A DNA stretch of 64,000 nucleotides from Plasmodiophora brassicae (GCA_036867785.1 CP145419.1:1-64000), one strand, 5' to 3'; shown: positions 24,522 through 35,599, numbered from the stretch's first letter. Notes: generated by a model from the sequence alone, not told the origin. Numbers and translations are program-made.

Positions 24522-24655
24522 TGTTATGGCACGGCCGCGACGGGGGTCGCGCAGCCGCGCAGTTTGAATAAACGTCCACGGCAACCGACGGCTTCGGCAG
24601 TCGGTTAATTCCGTGTTGTGGAGACAATAGTCGTCCGTCGTGTCGTCTCCTGACA
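24522..24655 (+). repeat. 3' LTR, 134 bp
   Basis: This 134-bp TGTTATGG...CTGACA repeat is identical by eye to the 5' LTR. It is preceded by a purine-rich AGGGGA stretch that may be the polypurine tract. The flank after it (GGTGGG) does not match the flank before the 5' LTR, in keeping with the tandem or rearranged context upstream. Confidence 0.92.
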
Positions 24656-24955
24656 GGTGGGTCTGCCCTCTCAGTGCTTGGAGCGGCGCGCGCGAGCGAT
24701 TGCTGTCATCCGAGGGCGGGCCTGCAGGGCGCCGCTCAGCTGCGGATCAGGTCAGCACGACGCTTCCATGAGCAGTCTATATATGTCGGCAGGGAGGACT
24801 GCTGCCCTGCTCGTGTTCATGGTGGAAAGGCGGGAGATGTTGAGGTCATATGTATCCAAAGCATGTTGTGCCTGGGCGCAAGTGCGAAATGCAACGACAC
24901 GTTCTTCTCTTGGAGATACAGATCGTTTGCTGGCGCTGCATGTGGGGCCGCAGAC

Positions 24956-27900
24956 AGAAGGAGGCGCGTCCTGTCAAGCACGGGTTAGAGGGGGGGGCTG
25001 GCTCTGTGCGTCAGACGACGAATTGCACCTGTCACGGCGGTGCAGGACCTTCTCCCAGACGACTCGGGAGCGTCGATAGGCTTTCCTGCAGGACGTGTTG
25101 TTCTTGTAGTGGGTGCGTCGTCCCGCGTCGCTGGTCGGCGCGGGCGCGGGCAGGCGCGTCTGGACGTGGATGATATGCGATTCGCGACGCCGAGCCACAG
25201 GCATGTCGGTCGGCCGTGCACGACAATTCAGTGGCCGGCGTTCGCGACCCGCAGCGATGACTTGTGATCGGTCGCGCCGACGGTGCACAACGGAGCCGGC
25301 GCCTCCTTCAGGTTCTTGACCGGCGTCCGTCGTCATGCGATGGTTGAATACAGTCCCCGTATCAGGCTCATGTATGGACTCGACACAATGTATATATATC
25401 GCACACATCGGCACAATCGCAAGCGACTCGTTCGCGATCGATGTCGTTCCGCACAACCAGTCGACTACGACCTGGCCTACGGCCTGGCGAGAACGTCTGC
25501 AAACTGGGTCACTGGATGCGAGGCGTTGCTGGGAATCGGCCACGATCAACTGTACCACATGTGTGCTGCGATGCCTGGTATGACTGCACTGCTCAGCTTG
25601 TCTGACCGGAAATGGTTGACACGCAGGTAGGCGCGAGGCTGATGTCCTCGTTCTGCAAAGGGTGATATGCGTCCTGCACGGATGTCAGCGATCTCCTGCC
25701 GTTTAGTGCCGTTTGTCGTGACGATGTCAAATGCGACCGGTGCTGTGCGCGACGTCGACCTCATTTGATTGTATTGAAAGGTTCTGGTTGTGGCAATATG
25801 CCGGCAGGGATGGTGTCGGGACGACGTCGGTGGCAGGGCGGCGTGCGCATGTCGAGGGCTAACAACTGCCGCTGGGAACGACGGGCCTGATGTATGATAC
25901 GCTCGACACACTGGCGCTCTGTATGGAGGCAGACGTGGAGCTCAGCGACGCCCTTGGATGGTGGGCCCGCCCATCGGCGCACGGTGCAGGGCACTGGCGC
26001 ACGCCCTCGATTGCCAAGGTCGACAGGGGGGCCAGGACGCCGCCACAGAAGTGATGCTGGCTCCGTCGAGCCTAGGCAGGGTGACGGCTGCCTTGCGCGG
26101 ACTGTTTGTCGACTTGAGACGGCGGAGGACGGCACGAGTGCCCTTTGAACATGAAGCTCCGTGCTTCAGGCGAACAAACATTCTTCTCCTGGAGGTGAAG
26201 GACGTCCACCCAGACGAGCTTAACGCGACGGCAAGCATCCATCAGGGCGTGCTGCGGTCATAGTGGCACCGGGAACGCGACGGCAGATGTCCAGGACGAT
26301 ATATGCGTTGCGTTCGAAGTGGGTGCGATGACCCGTGTCGGTGGTCGGAGAGTCGTCGCGGCGATGGACGTGAAACGTTCGCAGGAAATATGGGCTACCA
26401 GCGCTGTGCCACGTGCGTTTGACGAGGCACAAACCTGACTGGGGTTGCTCGTCTTGCCTGATCTACTATGGTTCACACACATGCGGCGCCGATGTCGGCG
26501 ACGGGCACTGCTAACGCCAGGACAACCTGCGGGCAAGACGTACGCGTGTGTCGACCTGGTCTGCTTGTAATTCGAACGGTTCTGGTTCAGGCAGATGTCG
26601 GCAGGGATGGTGGCAGGTCGTCGACGGTGGCAGACGTTTCCATGTCGGGCAGTAGTAACGGGCGAAACTGCCCTGCTGGACAACCTGCAGGACAGGAGCA
26701 CGCTGCTCGCTGGCATACGGGAAGCCTGGCGACGCCCTTGGTTGGCCGTCCCGTCGGCGATGCATGGTGCAGAGCACGGGCGCGTCGGACCAAATGCAAC
26801 GATCGGCGGGCAGTCAGGACGCCGCCCCAGTCCTCGAGAAGGCTAGCCTGGGGTTGGCTCCGCCCCTCTAGGAACGACGATTAGTGCCCTGCAGGTGCTC
26901 GTGCTGAACGGTCGATTGCAGGTCGGTCCTGCCAACAATGTCAGTGAATCCGCGCGGCTGTGCATCAAGGAACACCCCATACCTGTCCTGGAGGTGCACA
27001 TGCTCCGCCCAGACGCGTCGTACGTGTCGGCAAGCGTCCAGCGGGAGGTGTAGTGGTGCACTGGGTCCGTTGGCCTATGGCGTCGGACGGCGGGGATGTC
27101 GGCGCGGATGCTGAGCGGGCAGGCTGAGGCGCCAGGGCGTCGACGACCTGCCCCACGCAGTACCGAGCACAACTGGATATCGGGCGGCCTTGTAGGACGT
27201 TGCAGTGGGCGGCGAGCGGCGAGGCGATCGGCGGCGTCGTCGGGTGGTCGGTCGCGTCGACGTCGCCCGCCCCCACGGAGTCGGCGCCCTGCTGCCCACG
27301 TAGACGAATCTGGACTGGCGCCTACCTGCAGGCGATCGATCGCTGTGCACAGACCTGGTATCCGAACTGGATACCTGGCCACAAGGTAATGTAGGATGGC
27401 GCCATCCAACGGCTTAGCAACAAGAGTCGCATGCCGATGTCATGCCGGCGACACCAGGTCGACCTCGACGTGGACCTGGCGCGTACGTACGCACAGTGGC
27501 GGGCGCTGAACGCGAGGCATTGCTGGGAAACGGACGCGATCAACTGCCCTGCATGCGTGTGTCAATGCCGACAAGCCTGTATTGATCGTCTGGCCTGACT
27601 TGTAGTCATCGACACGCAGGTGAGGCGATGTCGGCGAACGTCATCGGCGATGTGCGCCGTCGCTTTGCACCCAGTGCAGCGAGGACCGCTGTTCGGCGCA
27701 ACGGGACGCCAGGGCGGCCTGCAGGGGGCTATCCGCGCGAATGCAACTGGTCTAGTAGTTGCTCTCAACGGTTCTGGTTGCGGATTTATGTCGGACAGGG
27801 AGGATGACGGGTCGTTGTCAGGCGGCGGCGGACACGACACCGTCTGCTGGGAATCTGGTGCCAGGTACTGCTGTACCTGCCCGCGGCCATGACAGACCTG

Positions 27901-28870
27901 CTTACGTCGCTGGATTGAGGTGATCGGCCTTTAGCCATGATCGACACGCAGGTGGCGCGAGACGGCGGAGCCCACGGCCGGGAACGGGCGCCGCCCCCCT
28001 GCACCGCATTCTTCGAACGCTGCCGCTCGGTGCCGGCTGACGCCAGGACGACCTGCAGGTGCGGTGCACGCACGTATAGACCTCGTCTGCTTGTATTGAA
28101 GAAGATCAACTTGTGAAGATGTGACGGCCCGCGGGATGGCGGCGGGTCTTCGTACGCGCCCGCATGTCGACCGGCGGGAACTGGTGCTGGACACCGCTGG
28201 CCTGCTGGACGATCTGCAGGACAGGCAAGCGACGCTCGTCAGGCGGACGGGACAGCAAAGGCGCCCTTGGTTGTTCGTCGCCCATCGATGCATGATGTAG
28301 GTCAAGGGCGCGCCAGCCCGAACGCAGCGAGCTAGCTGCTGCGGGCGGTCTAAACGCCGCCGTAGCTGAGGAGCAGGCCGGCGCGGTGCTGGACCCGGCC
28401 CGGCCCGGCAGGACGACCACTGCCCCGCAGCAGCTCATGCTGGACGAAAGACGGCAGGCGATGCCAGGCGTGCCCTGTCCAGCACGAGTTAGACGGCCTG
28501 GGTCTGTGCCTGAGGCGACAATTCGTACCTGTCCTCGAGGTGCAGGGCGTTCTCACAGACGCGCTGGACGCGACGATACCCCATCAGCAGGACGTGTTGC
28601 ATGCGGCTAATGAGTTCGATGACGCGCGCGACATCAAGCGTCCAGCAGGACGTGTTGAGGTGGTAGCGGGTCTGTTGGGAGAATGTCACTGGTCGGCGGC
28701 GACATCGGCCCGGGTGCAGGCAGGCGCGACGTCAGGGACGACCTGCGCCGTGTGAGGCACAACGGCATGTCGGGCGGCCATGCAGGACGACGCAGAGGAC
28801 GGCTTTCGCGACTTGCAGCGACGTCGCGTAGACGATCGCCGAGGTGCACCCACCGCGGGATCGGCGTCTG
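24956..28870. repeat. Diverged GC-rich dispersed repeat family, several copies
   Basis: This interval has no intact gene but holds recurring, diverged modules in one orientation. A typical copy has (a) CGGTTCTGGTTGTGGCA, then GGCAGGGATGGTGGC, seen near 25780, 26575, 27765 and more weakly 28090. Then (b) GACGCCCTTGGTTGG followed by CGATGCATGGTGCAG, near 26730 and 28260. Then (c) CGTACCTGTCCTGGAGGTGCA followed by CGCCCAGACG, near 25030, 26185, 26985 and 28530. Then (d) CAGCAGGACGTGTTG followed by a TAGTGGGTCCG-like phrase, near 25090, 27035, 28580 and 28642. Finally (e) CAGGCAGGCGCGAC, near 28720. A block around 25515-25590 recurs near 27515-27590 (GCATTGCTGGGAA, GATCAACTG). The order is kept but spacing varies. 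No terminal repeats or polymerase genes were recognised. Confidence 0.65.
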
Positions 28871-29485
28871 CTTTACGTTGCCCGGCATCCATCTTCATTC
28901 GCCGGTTGCGTACAGAGGTGCCGAAACGCCTGGGATACGAACAATATCAGTGTCGCGCCACGGGTCGGCGGATGTGAAGGTGCAACCTGACCCCAGAGAT
29001 GTGGTTGTTCGAACCATGGACAGGGCGCGGAACTCGTTGATGAATAGGGGCAGTTCAGCGGACACAGGCCTGCATCAGATGCGGCACAGCGTCTCAGACA
29101 TCGAGGTCGCCGCCGGATCATGTGCTGTTACCGCCAGCGCATCACGTCCTGACACGAACAGGACAGGAGGCAGTGTGGAACGCGCGGTCTACTCATGGCT
29201 GATCATCCGCGCGCGCGTCTACCTGACAACGAGACGCCAGCTGGCACCTGCTCGGCACGGTCCCATAAATGGCAGTTCGCCAATGGAAAGCAGCCTCCGC
29301 AATCCGCAGACACGCGTGCGTCCCCGGAATCGGGCATCCAGCCATGCGCCTAGTTTTGGTGCGGATGTCTTCATGCTTCACGGGTTGTCACCTGTCAAAC
29401 GGGTCTACTCATGCTGTGAGCGAGCGCAGGCGCCCAGGACGACCGCAACGCGTAGTCATCGTGCAGGGCCATCTGGCGCTGGCAA
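28871..29485. other. Unassigned subtelomeric sequence
   Basis: Open frames exist on both strands (the longest runs 28683-29489 on plus) but they cross the repeat modules and match no family. No RNA gene or terminal repeat was seen. Confidence 0.35.
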
Positions 29486-29960
29486 TTAATGGTCACGGGC
29501 CCGGCGACTGGACACGAGGGCGGCGGCGGCACCGTCCGCCTGTCGCTCCAGCACGGAGACGGGCATGTTCCATGACGGTGCAACTCGAAGGGCACGTGCT
29601 GAGTTCAGCGCAGAGTTCACCCACGACGAGCGCAACGTCTCCGACTGGGACGCGACGGGGTCGGCCACGTCGACCAGAATCGGCGTGGAGCGATGCTGGA
29701 CGGCGCTGGCGAACTGTCGAGCCAGTGCGCCGACGAACGCGTCCACGGTCGGCTTTGCATCGGTGTACGAACAGGTCAACGATGGAGCCGGCGGATACGC
29801 CGTCACCGCTGCCGCTGAACAGGTGAACAGGTCAACGATGGAGCCGGCGGATACGCCGTCACCGCTGCCGCTGAACAGGAAGCGAATTTGGTTCATACGC
29901 GAGCGCATCAATTCGCGCGTATCGGCTCGGGACAGGACTTCAACGTGGCCGTCGCGGCGA
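29486..29960 (-). CDS. Doubtful open frame overlapping a 56-bp duplication
   Basis: The minus strand reads through this interval with protein-like composition (for example DAFVGALARQFASAVQHRS and TPILVDVADPVASQSETL). The plus strand is open too, so strand cannot be decided. The frame runs into the dispersed repeat at its upstream end. No family was recognised. It may be a fragment of a decayed gene. Confidence 0.2.
29769..29880. repeat. 56-bp tandem duplication
   Basis: Two consecutive, identical 56-bp blocks begin GAACAGGTCAACGATGGAG and contain GCGGATACGCCGTCACCGC. The period is not a multiple of three, so it shifts any reading frame crossing it. Perfect identity implies a recent slippage or repair event. 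Confidence 0.9.
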
Positions 29961-30275
29961 TTAATCGTAGCTCCCCTAGAGGTGCAGGGCGTTACCCTGA
30001 CGAGCCGGACGCAACGGCGGGCATCCAGCACGACGTGCTGTGGCCGACGGCAAATGTCCAGCACGACGTGTTGTGATCAAAGTGGGTCCGTTGGCGCGTG
30101 TCGCTGGGTGTCGGCGACGCCGGCCTAGGTTCAGGCAGGGCAGGCAGGCGCGACGTCAGGGCAATGGCGTTCGGTGCCGTGTGGTAGCGAGTTCAACGGC
30201 ATGTCGGACGGCCGTCCTGGACCCTTGCATTGGGCGGCGCTGGCGACCGACAGCTGCCGTCTTCGAGGCATCGGG
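29955..30275. repeat. Copy of the GC-rich dispersed repeat
   Basis: It carries modules in the same order as the cluster at 25-29 kb: GAGGTGCAGGGCGTTACC, twice CCAGCACGACGTG, a GTGGGTCCGTTGG phrase, GGCAGGCAGGCGCGACGTC, then CGGCATGTCGGACGGCC. It ends shortly before the open frame at 30305. Confidence 0.65.
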
Positions 30276-30304
30276 CTCTGATTCTGGGAGGATAAGCGGA
30301 AGTA

Positions 30305-30907
30305 ATGAAACGCGTCGAAACGCAAGATCATGGGACGAGACGGACCAGGCGGAATAGGGAACCCGCAACGTTTCTCCACATCGGTGGCGACCTCGAGCGA
30401 TTTCCGCCACTGTGGACTGTCAGTTGCAAATTAGACGGGGGGATCTGTCGATGGCGTCGTCGTCGCCGCGAACGCGTTCGCAAAGTTCGAATTCCTCGCA
30501 GCGGGTGTGGCGCCTTTGCTACCATCATGTACGTCCGAAGGTTCCGAATGGTCCGGTACCATCAGGATGACAGCGGTGATCAGGACTGTTGGCCCTTGGT
30601 CGGCGCTGTAGTACTCTGCGCCGTCATTGTGATTGCCCTTCAGGCGGCCGACCTGTTGGACGAGAAGACGCGTGTCCTGGCCCCGCGCGTCGTCATTGTC
30701 ATGTCTGTCGTACTTGTTGTATACAAGGCGGTCGTCATCCTCCACCGCGTATGCAGTCGGGCGCCCACGAACAACTCGGCCAGTACCGGCTCGCAAGCTG
30801 GAGACCACGGTGATCCAGTATTAAACTTTAGTGTTGCGAACTTGGCCCGAGCAACGGCGCTGACACTAGTGTCAGCGCCGTTGCTCGGGCCAAGTTCGCA
30901 ACACTAA
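30305..30907 (+). CDS. Possible membrane protein fragment, unknown
   Basis: ATG at 30305 opens 200 codons. The N-terminal half is Arg-rich and not protein-like. From about residue 95 there are two hydrophobic helices (LVGAVVLCAVIVIALQAADL and VVIVMSVVLVVYKAVVIL) separated by a short charged loop, as in a small membrane protein. The last 29 codons lie inside the 96-bp palindrome, so the end of this frame is not native. It is best read as a relic of an unknown gene interrupted by that palindrome. Confidence 0.25.
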   Translation: MKRVETQDHGTRRTRRNREPATFLHIGGDLERFPPLWTVSCKLDGGICRWRRRRRERVRKVRIPRSGCGAFATIMYVRRFRMVRYHQDDSGDQDCWPLVGAVVLCAVIVIALQAADLLDEKTRVLAPRVVIVMSVVLVVYKAVVILHRVCSRAPTNNSASTGSQAGDHGDPVLNFSVANLARATALTLVSAPLLGPSSQH

Positions 30908-30915
30908 AGTTTAAT
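30820..30915. repeat. 96-bp perfect palindrome, no spacer
   Basis: Bases 30820-30915 equal their own reverse complement at every position checked. They run from ATTAAACTTTAGTGTTGCG inward to the centre GACACTAGTGTC (axis between 30867 and 30868). There is no loop sequence. It could be a foldback transposon, a joined pair of terminal inverted repeats, or a hairpin-capped break repaired into the chromosome. Confidence 0.95.
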
Positions 30916-31715
30916 GACCAACTGCGATCCATTTGGATTCAGAATTAGGGCCTGGCGAAGATGTCAATCCGAGGGTCGCTGCGTGCGCCTGTCGGATGGT
31001 GAGCCGACGTCCACTCTGCGCAAGTGTGGATCGCAGGCGATAGCCAGCTGTGAGCTAGTTGACGCTGATCGCTCGGAGCCAATCGGGATGCTTCAACTCG
31101 AAGCCACTGAACGTTAGCTCCACGCGAATTGGGTTCCTGAGTTTCGTGCACTCGCGGCGCCTGGGACAATATGCGAACGAGCGTCGACCAGCTATTTGGC
31201 AGCCATCGTATCGATCGTAATGATGCGTTTTGCCGGCATCGGGAATGCACAGCTGCGTCACAGGTGCCTGTTGTTCACGAACCCGGCACTGAGGTTGCCG
31301 ACGATCCTACAGGCGTGCCCGGCCAGGTTCTGGGACCTGGGGCCAGTCGGGTTCAAGGCCCGGGATGTAGAGCGGGCCTCTATATTTTCGCGCTAGCTGT
31401 TGACGGCCTGAACGGATCGGAGTCGCATCATCGCTGCATGATCAGGCGATTGCTGATACCTGTCGTGGACGTGCACGACCGTCGCCCAGACGTGTCGGGC
31501 GCGTTTATTGATTGATCCCTGAAGCACGATGTTGACCATTTGGCCGATGAGGCGGGCGTACAGACAATGACGGCAATATTATAATTGGCACCACTTCATT
31601 GTAAGCCACAGCGTCCTGCCTGCAGGCTACGGTTATCACGATCCGAAACATTGGGATCAGTACTGGTGTGCCACGTTTGCTTACGCCATATTGACGGCCA
31701 GTGCTCACGCGACCG
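30916..31715. other. Unassigned subtelomeric sequence
   Basis: There is no recognisable gene. A phrase near 31440-31500 (GATACCTGTCGTGGACGTGCA, then GTCGCCCAGACGTGTC) is one module of the GC-rich dispersed repeat. Short frames such as 31196-31396 have no family resemblance. Confidence 0.4.
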
Positions 31716-32480
31716 TCATCGCAACTGAGGACAGGACTTGGAGCCCAGCTGATGATTCCTGATCTCTTCGTACTTGCCGGACGCGATCTCCTTCGATTTC
31801 GCTTTGGCAGCGTTGACACCAATCGCGATTAGACCGCCTGCCGCCGCAGCAACACCGGCCGTTATGCCGATCTTGCGAAGGGCGCCATTCGACGCTGGTG
31901 CAGGGACAGGTGCACGCAGTCGTGCCAGTCCCTTCAGCGCACCGGCCGCTAGCAGTGCCCACGCAACGACGACGATTCCAGGGGCCGTCGGGATCATATC
32001 AGTTCTGCTGGTCGTTACCGCCGTCTGAAGCCCATGAGTACTGCTCGTTGTGGCGGTTGTCTGAAGCCCATAAGTACTGCTCGTCGTCGTCCTCCGCTGG
32101 GTCATCCAGTTACGGGCACGGGCAGCCACGTGCACCGGTCTTGTCAGATAATCGGCTGACCGGCTATGCAGGGGGGCGACCCTGTTCATCGACGGAAGAG
32201 TATGTCCCGTTTCGCGACCTACGCGATTGTCTTGTAGTAAGCCCAGCTGCGCCCGGCACGCGTCGACGACCACATTGCTCAGCCTGATGGTCCTACGAAT
32301 ACATTTCGTGGGTCGAAGGGTATAAGCCAGAGACAGATCGTACTGGGCCTTGTCGACCAAACCCTTGTAGTTCCAGTCCCCGACGAACATGAGCCGATGC
32401 GCCAAGTTGGTAATTGGATCGACAGCGCACACCCGTCGACCAGCCAGACCACTTGTTGCATTTGTCCAAACCTGCCACAA
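31716..32480 (-). CDS. Candidate unknown protein with C-terminal membrane helices
   Basis: A 254-codon minus-strand frame has a believable middle (LMFVGDWNYKGLVDKAQYDL, then VVVDACRAQLGLLQDNRVG). It also has a Thr/Ser-rich section with three imperfect 11-13-residue repeats (SSTYGLQT, SSTHGLQT). Two hydrophobic helices (IVVVAWALLAAGALKG and GITAGVAAAAGGLIAIGV) lead into a basic tail ending at 31716. The order suggests a tail-anchored or single-pass protein. No family was recognised, the true start is not clear, and introns may be hidden inside. It may be a gene fragment. Confidence 0.35.
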   Translation of the reverse strand: MWQVWTNATSGLAGRRVCAVDPITNLAHRLMFVGDWNYKGLVDKAQYDLSLAYTLRPTKCIRRTIRLSNVVVDACRAQLGLLQDNRVGRETGHTLPSMNRVAPLHSRSADYLTRPVHVAARARNWMTQRRTTTSSTYGLQTTATTSSTHGLQTAVTTSRTDMIPTAPGIVVVAWALLAAGALKGLARLRAPVPAPASNGALRKIGITAGVAAAAGGLIAIGVNAAKAKSKEIASGKYEEIRNHQLGSKSCPQLR

Positions 32481-33089
32481 CTGCTTGCGTCAGAACACGA
32501 CAATATATATGAGAGCAAACGAGCAGTCTAGAGCAACTGCTACGTATTTTAGCAATGGGAATTGTGACCATTCCTCGCAGGCGCTGAGTAGGTAGAATGT
32601 TTTCTAAAGTATCACGGGTGGTCAAAGTGGAAACGAAACTTTCGCTTGTTCACCGATACTTGGAAAAGCTTGACCCAAATGAGCATTATTGTCAGCCGGT
32701 GCATTCATGAGCCTTGTCGACCACCTATAGATGATGGTGTGCGCTGACAACATATTGCCACTGAGTCTGGCGGCACTGCAAATTTCGCGATGCCGGACGT
32801 GCAGCAGCTACCTGACACTGTGGATGGTATCTCCGACCATCTGTGGGCGAAGGCTCGTGAACTTGACGACGTCCGAACCGTAATGCGACATCATCCCATC
32901 GCGATCGACGACGTGTGCTCGGATCCGTCCGTTGACCTCATTCGGGTGCCTGACGAATGCATGCATAGCTGACGATCACCCCGAGGAGCGCCAAGTTCGC
33001 CTCCACGGCAACGGTTGCAGCAAAGGCTACCGTTGGGCGCCCGGTGACGCCAGGACGAATGTGCACGGTCGTTGTACGCGTGTGACGAC
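32481..33089. other. Unassigned sequence with a 60-codon open frame
   Basis: A plus-strand frame at 32790-32972 begins MPDVQQLPDTVDGISDHLW and looks protein-like (acidic, with helical pattern), but it is short and matches nothing recognised. The rest of the interval holds no feature I can support. Confidence 0.3.
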
Positions 33090-33740
33090 ACGGTGAGCTT
33101 GTATTGAACGGGTCTGGTTGTGGCAATACGCCGGCCGGGATGGCGGCGGGGTCGTCGATGGCAGGTAGGCGTTCGCATGTCAACCGGCGGCAACGGACGA
33201 TAGGCGGCGCCGCCCTGCTCGACGGCATGCAGGGCAGGCAGGCGCAGATGTGCAAGCAGATGGGGCCTCGACGATGCCCTTGGTTTGTCGGCCGGGCGTA
33301 GACGCATGGTGCAGTGCAGGTGAGCTCGCGACCGATTGCAGCGATCGGCGTGCCGCCCGCGTGCCACCTCAGCTGAGGAGCAGGTCGGCGCGACGTTGTC
33401 CCCAGCTCGCCTACGCAGCACAACTGCTGTCTTGCTGGTGTTCACGCTGGACGGGAAACGGCGGCTGACTGCAGGCGTGTCCTGTCCACCACGTGTTAGA
33501 GTGCCCGACTCGATGCATCAGGCAAAGAATCGTACCTGTCCAGGAGGGGCCGCACGTTCGCCCAGACGTATCGGGCTCGCTGGCAGGCGTCCAGCAGGAC
33601 GTGTTCTGGTCGTAGTGAATCCGGCCGTCAGTGATGATGGTGGGCGGCGACATCAGCGTGGGCTCGGGCAGGGCAGGCAGGCGCGTTAGGGCCGACCTGT
33701 AGGACAGCGGTTAGAATGTCTGAGCGGATTGTCACTGTAC
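33090..33740. repeat. Long copy of the GC-rich dispersed repeat
   Basis: This is the best single copy seen. Modules follow in the same order as in the 25-29 kb cluster: CTTGTATTGAACGGGTCTGG, GGCCGGGATGGCGGCG, GCAGGGCAGGCAGGCG, GATGCCCTTGGTTTG, CGCATGGTGCAGTGC, GAGGAGCAGGTCGGCGCG, CGTACCTGTCCAGGAGG, CGCCCAGACG, CCAGCAGGACGTGTTCTGG, and GGGCAGGCAGGCGCG. The interval is about 650 bp. No coding frame persists through it on either strand. Confidence 0.7.
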
Positions 33741-34379
33741 GTGCTATGGAACTGACGGCCTGATCTATGTGTCAGCCAGGCCATACAGGTCACGTGGCGC
33801 ATCTGGACGCACGATGACGGCCTCACCGGGCGACAGTTCTTCCGTGGTCGGGATCAGATTCTTGGACCCAATGGAATGGGCATGTGACATACGCGAAGGG
33901 ACACCGCGTCGTATGGCGTCGAGCCGGTCCAGGGCGGTACCTGCAATACAAGCAGAATCGCTCAAAAGCGATGCGATACCAAGGGGAATCAGCGGACGGC
34001 GTACCAGAATGGAGTGGTTCAAGCAGCTTGCAGTCGCCTGAAGGTCGACCAGAACAGGAAGTCGATTACGTGACGCCTGCCGACCAGCATCAGAATAGGC
34101 GCACGGCGGCAACAGGGGTGACACAGCACTCGTCAGGATTCTTAGCAGCATCGCCAGTGTCTGACAGAATACCGGGGATGTCAGCCAGGCTGGGGATGCA
34201 CAATTCGTCAAACCAGTACCAGCAGGGGCCGACGCGGCAACAACGATGGTTCCGAACTCGCCTGGATTCTGAGCAGCAATGCTGGCACCTGCCGGGAACG
34301 ATATGAATGTCAGCCGGTTCGAAAGGCAACAGGTTAATGGGCCTTCACCTTGCAGAAAAGCAGAGTATCGCCATGATGC
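33741..34379. other. Unassigned sequence
   Basis: Frames are open on both strands (33765-34211 minus, 33884-34306 plus) without family resemblance. A minus-strand segment (IGSKNLIPTTEELSPGEAVI) looks weakly protein-like and could be a gene relic. Confidence 0.3.
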
Positions 34380-35570
34380 CTGCTGCGCTGCAGGTCCTCA
34401 TGCTGGATAGGCGACGGCACTCGAGTCCTGTCCAGAATATCAAATGTCCCGGGACCCTGTGCATCAGACGTCGACTCGTACCTGTCGTGAACGGGCAGGG
34501 CGTCCGGCCAGATGTATCTGGTGCGTCAGCAGGCGTCCTGCAGGACGTGTCGCGGTCGTGGTGGATCTATATTGACCCGTGGTGTTGGGCGGCGGCGGCG
34601 TCGCAGGGGCGTTGTCTTCGTCGTGAATGTGTTGGCCCGTGCAGATACGGTCGGCTGCGACGTCGACATGGACGCAAGCAGGGGCAGGAAGGCGTATCCG
34701 GGCGTCGGTGACTAGGGCAATCAGGGCAACGACACGCCGCTGACCAGGAGGTGAACAGGCGGCCAGCAGCGCCCTGTTATGGTCGTAGGCGGACGCATTT
34801 GCCGGTGGCGCCGGTCGAAGACGACCACGGCGAGGACGCATGCAGGGCAAGCAGGGGCGACAGGTCGTCGGCGACACGCGAGGTGCGAGTCCTGTGCAGA
34901 ACGTGTGAGGACCTGATCCTTTGCATTAGACGACAATCCGTACCAGTGCATGGCGTTCGCCCAAAAGTGTTCGGCGCGTCTGCAGACATCCTGCAGAATG
35001 CATCGACGATGTCGTAACAGTCGCTGGTACGGCGATCAGGCGCTTCGGGACGTCGAAGACTTGCGACATGCGATGCCGAACACAGCGCAGGCAGGCAGGC
35101 GCCGCTCGACGCGCAGACAGGGAGGTCGGCGACGACCCTGTCTGGTCAGCCAGCCACCGGCGCATGGTGAAGAGCAGGGGCGTGGCATGCCAAGTCGTAG
35201 CAATCGTCGGACGACGAGTGCGTCACCAGGCCTGCGCGACGTTGTACCCATCCCGCTTCGACGGCAGGCGACGGCAGACCTATGACGTCGAGCGTGTCAG
35301 AAGGCCTGCGTGACTGTGCAGCAGGCGATGACTTGTACCTATCGTCAAGGTGCAGTACGATCTCGCAGACGTGTCGGAAACGTCGCCTGGCGTCCAGCAG
35401 GCCGTATTGAGGTCGTAGCGGTCGCGTTGACCCGCGCCTCTGTCCGGCGGCGACGTCGGCGCGAGCGGACAGGGCAGGCAGGCGCATCTGGGCCTGGACG
35501 ACTTTTGCCGTACGGTGCCGATCGGGCGGCAGTGTACGATGTCGCAGTAGGCGGCGTTGGCGGCAGCGTC
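34380..35570. repeat. Three further copies of the GC-rich dispersed repeat
   Basis: The module order recurs near 34460-34720 (CGTACCTGTCGTGAACGGGCA, then TCCTGCAGGACGTGTCG). It recurs near 34880-35030 (GCATTAGACGACAATCCGTACC, then TCCTGCAGAATGCATCGACG) and 35290-35560 (TTGTACCTATCGTCAAGGTGCA, CCAGCAGGCCGTATTGAGG, GGGCAGGCAGGCGCATC). All copies have the same orientation as those at 25-29 kb. The last one grades directly into the left arm of the inverted gene duplication. Confidence 0.6.
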
Positions 35571-35599
35571 GTCGGATCGTCTGTCGCGCTGACGACGCC

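Larger units (their letters stand above)
20554..24655 (+). mobile_element. Ty3/gypsy LTR retrotransposon (chromovirus)
   Basis: This 4.1-kb element is bounded by two 134-bp LTRs (TG...CA) that look identical, so the insertion is recent. Its parts in order are: a GTCTGTCGTC-rich leader; a gag-like region from about 20.87 kb with an N-terminal Ser/Thr/Pro-rich section and a capsid-like helical section; a reverse transcriptase with YLDD; RNase H; an integrase with an HHCC-type zinc region and the DDE core; and a C-terminal chromodomain (EYLIDWEGYPPSERTWEP) ending at about 24.5 kb. Chromodomain-bearing Gypsy elements are known to favour heterochromatin, which fits a subtelomere. Not every usual part is recognisable, and the copy looks broken with perhaps one or two breaks despite its youth. 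It is treated here as a fossil. Confidence 0.93.
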
